35,761 nt of DNA from contig SBBM01000011.1 in assembly GCA_005239725.1 (NCBI GenBank), forward strand, positions 1 through 35,761. Direction: 5' to 3'. How positions within the stretch are numbered: the stretch's first letter is position 1; the number at the start of each line of letters is the position of its first letter. Position numbers and translations under genes: made by a program. Shown here in pieces: positions 30,877-35,761 of this stretch. Below the pieces are notes generated by a model, which saw nothing but the letters and a program-made list of their open reading frames with translations, was not told the origin of the DNA and searched no databases. This DNA comes from Planctomycetales bacterium. Lineage in GTDB: Bacteria > Omnitrophota > Gorgyraeia > Gygaellales > Profunditerraquicolaceae.

Positions 30877-33072
30877 CTAGGCTTCGCCCGTTGCAAGGGG
30901 CAATTCCAGTATAAACCTTGTCCCTTTGGCGTAAGCAGATTCAAAGAATATTTTACCCTGGTGGTACTCGTCAATTATCTTTCTGATAACAAAAAGCCCT
31001 AAACCTGTGCCTCTTTTGGCGCGCGATGAGACCTTGGTAGTAAAGAACGGCGTAAAGACCTTGTGTTTATCTTCTTTTTTTACGCCGATGCCGTTATCCT
31101 CAAAGACAATCTCCAATTTGCTGTTGTTGACCTCGGCAGCGATACTGATTTTACCACGATAATCCGGCTCGTTTAAGGTTTTTTTGCGCTCAACAATGGC
31201 GTCATAGGAATTATCAATAAAATTAAAGAATACCTCCTGCATCTGGGTGAGGCTTGCCCTTATCTTTGGGATATCCCTGGGGTAATTGCGGTGCAAGTCA
31301 ATTTCTGAGAGGTTAACCTTGAATTTTATCATTTCCAGCGTCCCGTTTATGATATCATCCAGGCTTACAGCCGAGAAGCTGGCAATACTTGGGCGGGAAT
31401 ATTTTAAGAGCCCTTCTATAACTTCTTTCCCCTGGGTAACATTTGTCTGGATGCGGTCGAGGCCATGTTTGACCTGTTTGAACAATTCCTTTGCTTCAGG
31501 GGAATAGTTTCGGGTGTCAGTGAGGTTAAGAGTATCCAGGGTGTCCTGGGCAATCATAAGAAGGGCGTGCAGGCGGTTATTTATCTGATGTGATATTCCG
31601 TCAGCCATGGTGCCTATTGTAGCCATCTTTTCTGCCTGGGCAATCTGCTCCTGCATTACCTTCGCTTCAATGATGAATTGGGCGTTTTCAATGGCCAATG
31701 CCGCCTGGGAGGCAAGGACTAAAAATATTTCCAGATCTTCGGTAGAATATATCTGGCCGGAGATTTTATCACCCAGGATTAAAAAGCCAACAAATTTATC
31801 TTCGACAAAGCTCGGGATAAGAACACTCGCGCTTAGGGAGCGCAACTGCTCCTCTAGTTCTTTGAATATGATGTTGTTGGGATTAGCCTCAGCTTTGCGT
31901 TTTACTTCCTCATAAACCAGGGGCTCGCGCCGGTTCTGAAGCCAGACCATCAGGGTTGATTTCTTGTTTACGGAAGTATTTATCGAACTTATCCGGGCAT
32001 TATCTAAATTTCTTCCCGCTTCGAGCATGAAGAAGTCTGATTTGGGGTCATAGAGATAAATTGCGGAATGAGAGATTCTCACGGTTTTAGTGACGATGTG
32101 CACAACCAGATTAAGCAGTTTATTCAGGTCGCGGATGCGGGTCATACCCACTGCCGCCTGCTTCAAGGTCCCCTGGTATCTGCGCTGCTCCTTTAAGATA
32201 GCGCCCTCTGCCTTTTTCTGCAAATAGATATAAACATACGGGCCTATTGTCGCCAGGGCTGCCATAAGGATTAAAGGTCCTGTCCACCATTGCGCTTTTA
32301 ATATCTCAATAAGCCATTGCCTCCCCCAGATACCAAGGGCAAACGGCAGACCTAAAATGACGGTATAAATGGTAATGAAAACGCCGCTGCGAGTAACAGT
32401 AAGTTTGATATCCATCAGACGGTAGCGGATGATGGCGAAGGCAAGAATTATTATGTATCCTGAAACAAATATGTTGCCTAAAGGAAGAATCGGAATATTA
32501 TACCAAAGAGGATAATTTGTGGCTCCACCAGTCCAACCAATAAAAGTTGCGAGCAAAACATATTTCAACTGGTTTTTTCTAAAGCCTCTTGATTTTTTAT
32601 ATTCTGCAATGATTAGTCCAATGCCATATATAACATACGATACCCAGAGAATAAAAAATGGATGATAAGCTATTCCCGGATTGGGCCAAAATTTAAAAAT
32701 CAATTTTTGACTAACGCTCCTTATAAAAAAAGGCGTAAAATTTAGTATTAAAAAAAATGAAGCCAACAGATAACCATATACTATTATTTTTTTCTTCTGC
32801 TTATAGATATCGACTAAAACCGTAAGATGGTGTAAATAAGTTACGGGAATAAATATTGCTCCCGCCATAAAAGTCCTACAAGCGAAAAGCGCGATATTCT
32901 TTTCGGATGCTATTTGCCATAAAAAATAGAAATAACTCCAAAAAGCAACTGTAAAAACAAATAAAACGTAAGTAATATTTCTTATATCCTTTCTGCCTTT
33001 CGCAAAAACAAGTACGCCTAAAATTGTGCTTGTTATACCGTTAATTAATCCGCTTAATGCAAAAAAATTCAC
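30877..33072 (-). CDS. Membrane histidine kinase: 7TM-like sensor, GAF, HisKA-type, HATPase
   Basis: A 731-residue sensor kinase. Residues 1-290 hold about eight hydrophobic helices in the arrangement of histidine kinase N-terminal 7TM domains, so the ligand is probably membrane-soluble or intramembrane. A GAF domain spans about 305-480. The H-box is ADGISHQINNRLHAL, with an unusual Gln where many kinases have Glu after the His. The ATPase has NFIDNSYDA, DNGIGV, FTPFFTTK and GTGLGL. The start is GTG with AGGA 8 nt upstream, inside the end of the methyltransferase gene. Its GAF-kinase half is a paralogue of the kinase at 34520. Confidence 0.92.
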   Translation of the reverse strand: MNFFALSGLINGITSTILGVLVFAKGRKDIRNITYVLFVFTVAFWSYFYFLWQIASEKNIALFACRTFMAGAIFIPVTYLHHLTVLVDIYKQKKKIIVYGYLLASFFLILNFTPFFIRSVSQKLIFKFWPNPGIAYHPFFILWVSYVIYGIGLIIAEYKKSRGFRKNQLKYVLLATFIGWTGGATNYPLWYNIPILPLGNIFVSGYIIILAFAIIRYRLMDIKLTVTRSGVFITIYTVILGLPFALGIWGRQWLIEILKAQWWTGPLILMAALATIGPYVYIYLQKKAEGAILKEQRRYQGTLKQAAVGMTRIRDLNKLLNLVVHIVTKTVRISHSAIYLYDPKSDFFMLEAGRNLDNARISSINTSVNKKSTLMVWLQNRREPLVYEEVKRKAEANPNNIIFKELEEQLRSLSASVLIPSFVEDKFVGFLILGDKISGQIYSTEDLEIFLVLASQAALAIENAQFIIEAKVMQEQIAQAEKMATIGTMADGISHQINNRLHALLMIAQDTLDTLNLTDTRNYSPEAKELFKQVKHGLDRIQTNVTQGKEVIEGLLKYSRPSIASFSAVSLDDIINGTLEMIKFKVNLSEIDLHRNYPRDIPKIRASLTQMQEVFFNFIDNSYDAIVERKKTLNEPDYRGKISIAAEVNNSKLEIVFEDNGIGVKKEDKHKVFTPFFTTKVSSRAKRGTGLGLFVIRKIIDEYHQGKIFFESAYAKGTRFILELPLATGEA

Positions 33073-33077
33073 CTCGG

Positions 33078-34103
33078 CTATCCTTTCTTACGAGAGGCAA
33101 TTATATATTGCATTATTCCCTGTTGTTCATAGTACATCTCTAATTCATCTTCTTTAAATCCCGATTCGATGAAAATCATTTTGAAAGAATCATCATCACG
33201 ATAAACAAGATTCCAGTCCCCTGCCCACTCCATAAAATGAACCGAAGGATTACTATATTTATCGCGCACATTCGAAATAGCTAATATACCATTAGGAGTC
33301 AGGAGTTTTTTAAGGTTTTGGATAAGCTTAATTGCGACCTTTTCGTTAAAATAATCTAAAAGCCCTGTCGAATATATTAAATCATATTTTTTGCTTATTA
33401 ATAAGTTTATATCTTTCTTGAGGGCAATGCGCACAGCATTTTCTTTGATAAAATTAAAGTTGTTATGCCCTAACAGTAGATTTTTCGCATACTTTAACGC
33501 GTTTTCGTCATGATCATAGCAATCAAAAATTGTGTTTCTGCATAATGGAGTGTTACTAGATATAATTTCTCTTAGTTCTCGGGCCGGCCCTGAAGCCAAA
33601 CTCATAATCCTTAGCGGTAAATTTCTATTTTCAAAAATAAGTGTGCTAATTATTCTTTTAAAATCATCTTTACGGTTTCGCACAGCAACCGATATTGCGG
33701 ACATTTGGAAATAATTATCAAAAAGCCGGTCAAATCCGATAGTTGTCGGATTATTTTCATATATATCCTCTATAATTTTAAAATCGCCTGCATAACCAAA
33801 GGGTTTACGAATACTCCAGTCACAATAAACTCCTTTTGCAAAAAAGCTTTTGTAGTTCTTGATAAAAAATTGCTTGAGATTATAAATCTTAACTTCTTTA
33901 ATTTCCGACAAATTGGCTTTTTCAAAATCCATAATATTCCGGAAAATCCCATTCATTTCGGAATTAAATTCTGCTTGAAACTTTCCCCATTCTTTTGGCC
34001 GTCTTTGCAAATATGCTTCAATTTCTTGGGCTCGTTTTAAATATCGCTTTATCATAGTTCTTAGTGATGTTTGAACTGGATTTCTTTCTAAAATTGAATT
34101 CAT
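33078..34103 (-). CDS. PhcB-like class I SAM-dependent methyltransferase
   Basis: A 341-residue protein. An N-terminal helical region (1-90) is followed by KPFGYAGDFKIIEDIYE, the block I associate with PhcB, the enzyme that methylates 3-hydroxy fatty acids to make the 3-OH-PAME quorum signal. The Rossmann methyltransferase core has motif I IMSLASGPARELRE, then DCYDHDENAL, DLIYSTGLLDYF and LTPNGILAISNV. It lies 1 nt after one receiver gene and 5 nt before a histidine kinase gene, so it is part of a signalling operon. Fatty-acid methyl ester synthesis is an inference; small-molecule or protein methylation remains possible. Confidence 0.75.
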   Translation of the reverse strand: MNSILERNPVQTSLRTMIKRYLKRAQEIEAYLQRRPKEWGKFQAEFNSEMNGIFRNIMDFEKANLSEIKEVKIYNLKQFFIKNYKSFFAKGVYCDWSIRKPFGYAGDFKIIEDIYENNPTTIGFDRLFDNYFQMSAISVAVRNRKDDFKRIISTLIFENRNLPLRIMSLASGPARELREIISSNTPLCRNTIFDCYDHDENALKYAKNLLLGHNNFNFIKENAVRIALKKDINLLISKKYDLIYSTGLLDYFNEKVAIKLIQNLKKLLTPNGILAISNVRDKYSNPSVHFMEWAGDWNLVYRDDDSFKMIFIESGFKEDELEMYYEQQGIMQYIIASRKKG

Positions 34104-34104
34104 T

Positions 34105-34482
34105 TTAGCTTAAAACTCCTTTCACTTTACTGACTAATTCCGAAATATTGAATGGTTTATAGATATAGGCAACTGGTTTTAATGAATTTTTGGCTTTCTG
34201 TTCAATGGTTAGGTCCGCATACCCCGTAATAAAGATAACCGGGATATTCTTAAGGCTCCGATTTTTTAAATTCGTATAAATAGATTGGATTGTTTCGACA
34301 CCGTTCATTCCCGGCATCCTAATATCGGCAATTATCAAATCAAACAATTCTTCCTCAATCATTATTAAAGCGTCTTGTCCGTTCTTAGCGATAAAAACGT
34401 TAAAACTTTCGGTTTCGAGCAATTTTTTCAGAGCCTTTATAATTAGTTCTTCGTCATCGATTATCAAAATGTTTTTTGCCAT
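34105..34482 (-). CDS. Single-domain response regulator
   Basis: A 125-residue receiver domain, numbered here from the ATG at 34482. Acidic pair DD, phospho-acceptor Asp53 (IADIRMPGMNG), Thr86 and Lys109 (YKPF) are intact. The ATG at 34482 has GAGG 7 nt upstream; a GTG two codons earlier is less well placed. It sits between the GAF kinase (32 nt upstream) and the PhcB-like gene (1 nt downstream), and lacks an output domain. Confidence 0.92.
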   Translation of the reverse strand: MAKNILIIDDEELIIKALKKLLETESFNVFIAKNGQDALIMIEEELFDLIIADIRMPGMNGVETIQSIYTNLKNRSLKNIPVIFITGYADLTIEQKAKNSLKPVAYIYKPFNISELVSKVKGVLS

Positions 34483-34519
34483 TTGCACACCTCAAGTTTT
34501 GGTTTAGTGAAATCCTATT

Positions 34520-35761
34520 TTAAACACCGCTTTTAACTTCCACCTGTATTTCCGATCTCGGCAACTCAATCGTAAAAGTCGTCCCCTTATTCGCTTCCGA
34601 TTGCACGGAAACTGAGCCGTTGTGTTTCTCGATTATTGACTGGCAGATGGACAGGCCAAGCCCTAATCCTTTACCAACGTCCTTTGTGGTAAAAAAGGGG
34701 TCAAATATTTTATGCAATATGTTTTCCGGAATGCCGCATCCATCATCAGTAATTCGTAGATTAATTTTGCCGTCATCTTTTAAAAGAGATATATTTACCT
34801 GGCCGAGTTTTTTCGCCTGCGTAATCGCATCCCGGGCATTTAAAATCATATTTGTAACAACCTGCTCTAGTTCGTTCCTGTTGCCCATAACCAAATATTT
34901 ATCATCAGGCGCATTTATAGATATTTTTACGTTATCCTGCGCTAACTGGTAATTCAAAAAAGAGTCCACATTTTTAATAACTTCCAGTAGATCGACGTTT
35001 GAAATATCCGATGTTTCCAGTGGTTTTCTGGCATAGACCATTAATTTCTGGACTATTGTCCGGCAGCGCTTTGTTGCCTCTTCGATTAATTCCAGGGACT
35101 CGCGGTCAAATTCCGCGTCTATTTTTCCGCCTGACGCCAGAAGCATCTGCACGCTGGTTAATATGGCAGTTAGAGGATTATTTATTTCATGGGCAACTCC
35201 TCCTGCCAGGGTGCCCACGGTGGCTAATTTTTCCGCCTGCACAAGTTGTTTTTGCACTTCCACTAATTCCCGCGTCCTCTCTTTAACCTTCCGTTCAATA
35301 TTGTCATATAACGAAGCATTTTCGATAGCAAGCGCAGCTTGGCCTGCCAGAATAGAGAAAATATTTAAGTCTTCCGCAGTATAAATCCTGCCGGAATTCT
35401 TTTCGCCGAGCGTAATTATGCTTACTAATTTATCTTCCAGGAAGCCAGGCACAACCACAACTGCGTTCAGCAGGCGCATTTCCTCTTCAATCTTTTTAAA
35501 AGCCTGCTCGGCCCCGGTCTCGTCCTGCGCCTTACGCGATATTTCATCATGTAAAAGAGGCTTCTTATTGTTTTCCAGCCAGGGGAGCAATTTGCTTTTT
35601 GCGCTTATTGAATCCGCCTGCCCTTTTTTGAAATTGCGGCAGGACCTCATTATAAATTGCGTATATCCGGCATCCGGCAAATAAACTGCTGAATGCGTAA
35701 TATGTACATTTTTAATAAGTATGTCAACGATTAAATTCAAAAGTTGCCTGGGGTTACGGAT
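34520..35761 (-). CDS. GAF sensor histidine kinase (5' end cut by window edge)
   Basis: At least 413 residues; the frame is open to the window edge, and the part before the first possible start (35740) continues the similarity to the kinase at 30877 (IRNPRQLLNLIVDI against IRDLNKLLNLVVHI). The gene is therefore truncated by the window. A GAF domain is followed by a coiled-coil linker (VKERTRELVEVQKQLVQAEK), the H-box GGVAHEINNPLTAI, and an ATPase with NMILNARDA, DDGCGIP, FDPFFTTK and GLGLGL. All catalytic boxes are intact. Its membrane or sensor part lies outside the window. Confidence 0.92.
   Translation of the reverse strand: MRNPRQLLNLIVDILIKNVHITHSAVYLPDAGYTQFIMRSCRNFKKGQADSISAKSKLLPWLENNKKPLLHDEISRKAQDETGAEQAFKKIEEEMRLLNAVVVVPGFLEDKLVSIITLGEKNSGRIYTAEDLNIFSILAGQAALAIENASLYDNIERKVKERTRELVEVQKQLVQAEKLATVGTLAGGVAHEINNPLTAILTSVQMLLASGGKIDAEFDRESLELIEEATKRCRTIVQKLMVYARKPLETSDISNVDLLEVIKNVDSFLNYQLAQDNVKISINAPDDKYLVMGNRNELEQVVTNMILNARDAITQAKKLGQVNISLLKDDGKINLRITDDGCGIPENILHKIFDPFFTTKDVGKGLGLGLSICQSIIEKHNGSVSVQSEANKGTTFTIELPRSEIQVEVKSGV

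Overview
This window most likely comes from a Gram-negative, diderm, uncultured-type bacterium. It carries an outer-membrane porin-like barrel, a BtuB-type TonB-dependent receptor, a TonB protein and an LpxL-like acyltransferase. Tight operons with ATGA-type overlaps, strong AGGAGG ribosome sites and TTGACA-17-TATAAT-type promoters are typical of bacteria. The gene mix (GH57, COG1313 radical SAM, DUF4416, B12 salvage, CbpA/CbpB) is the kind I associate with Omnitrophota and similar phyla, but the phylum is an inference.

Left, plus strand (1-5890): an outer-membrane barrel protein with a perfect terminator; a GH57 alpha-glucan enzyme whose start lies 10 nt after that terminator; then an operon of a membrane-anchored beta-sandwich protein, a ParA ATPase fused to a CBM48 glycogen-binding domain, a lysine-tailed EF-Tu-domain-II-like barrel and a Met-rich small membrane protein; then a DUF134 DNA-binding protein with a palindromic operator candidate.

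Middle-left, minus strand (6170-9219): a stand-alone receiver with its own promoter, and a five-gene operon (zinc-ribbon protein, PilZ, DUF4416, COG1313 radical SAM, DUF2062) from a strong promoter.

Centre, minus strand (9243-25592): a roughly 16 kb corrinoid unit. A promoter plus cobalamin riboswitch and terminator drives cobC-cobU-cobT-cobS-cobD-cobQ-cbiB, then the small peptide cbpA and its radical SAM partner cbpB, a DUF71 PP-loop ATPase, btuF-btuC-btuD, a second riboswitch, btuB, cbiM-cbiQ-cbiO and tonB. Together these genes import corrinoid across both membranes, import cobalt, and finish the nucleotide loop of cobalamin. No corrin-ring synthesis genes are present.

Right, minus strand (25648-35761): a collinear series from the window edge: GAF histidine kinase (cut by the edge), receiver, PhcB-like methyltransferase, 7TM-like GAF histidine kinase, receiver, GAF-HD-GYP protein, MGDG-synthase-like glycosyltransferase, LpxL-like acyltransferase, family 2 glycosyltransferase, COG2426 membrane protein and the corrinoid adenosyltransferase cobO. 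The methyltransferase among two kinases and two receivers resembles the phcBSR fatty-acid methyl ester quorum-sensing arrangement.

Best candidates for new biology are the ParA-CBM48 fusion in a glucan cluster, the CbpA/CbpB peptide system inside the B12 operon, and the PhcB-like signalling cluster.
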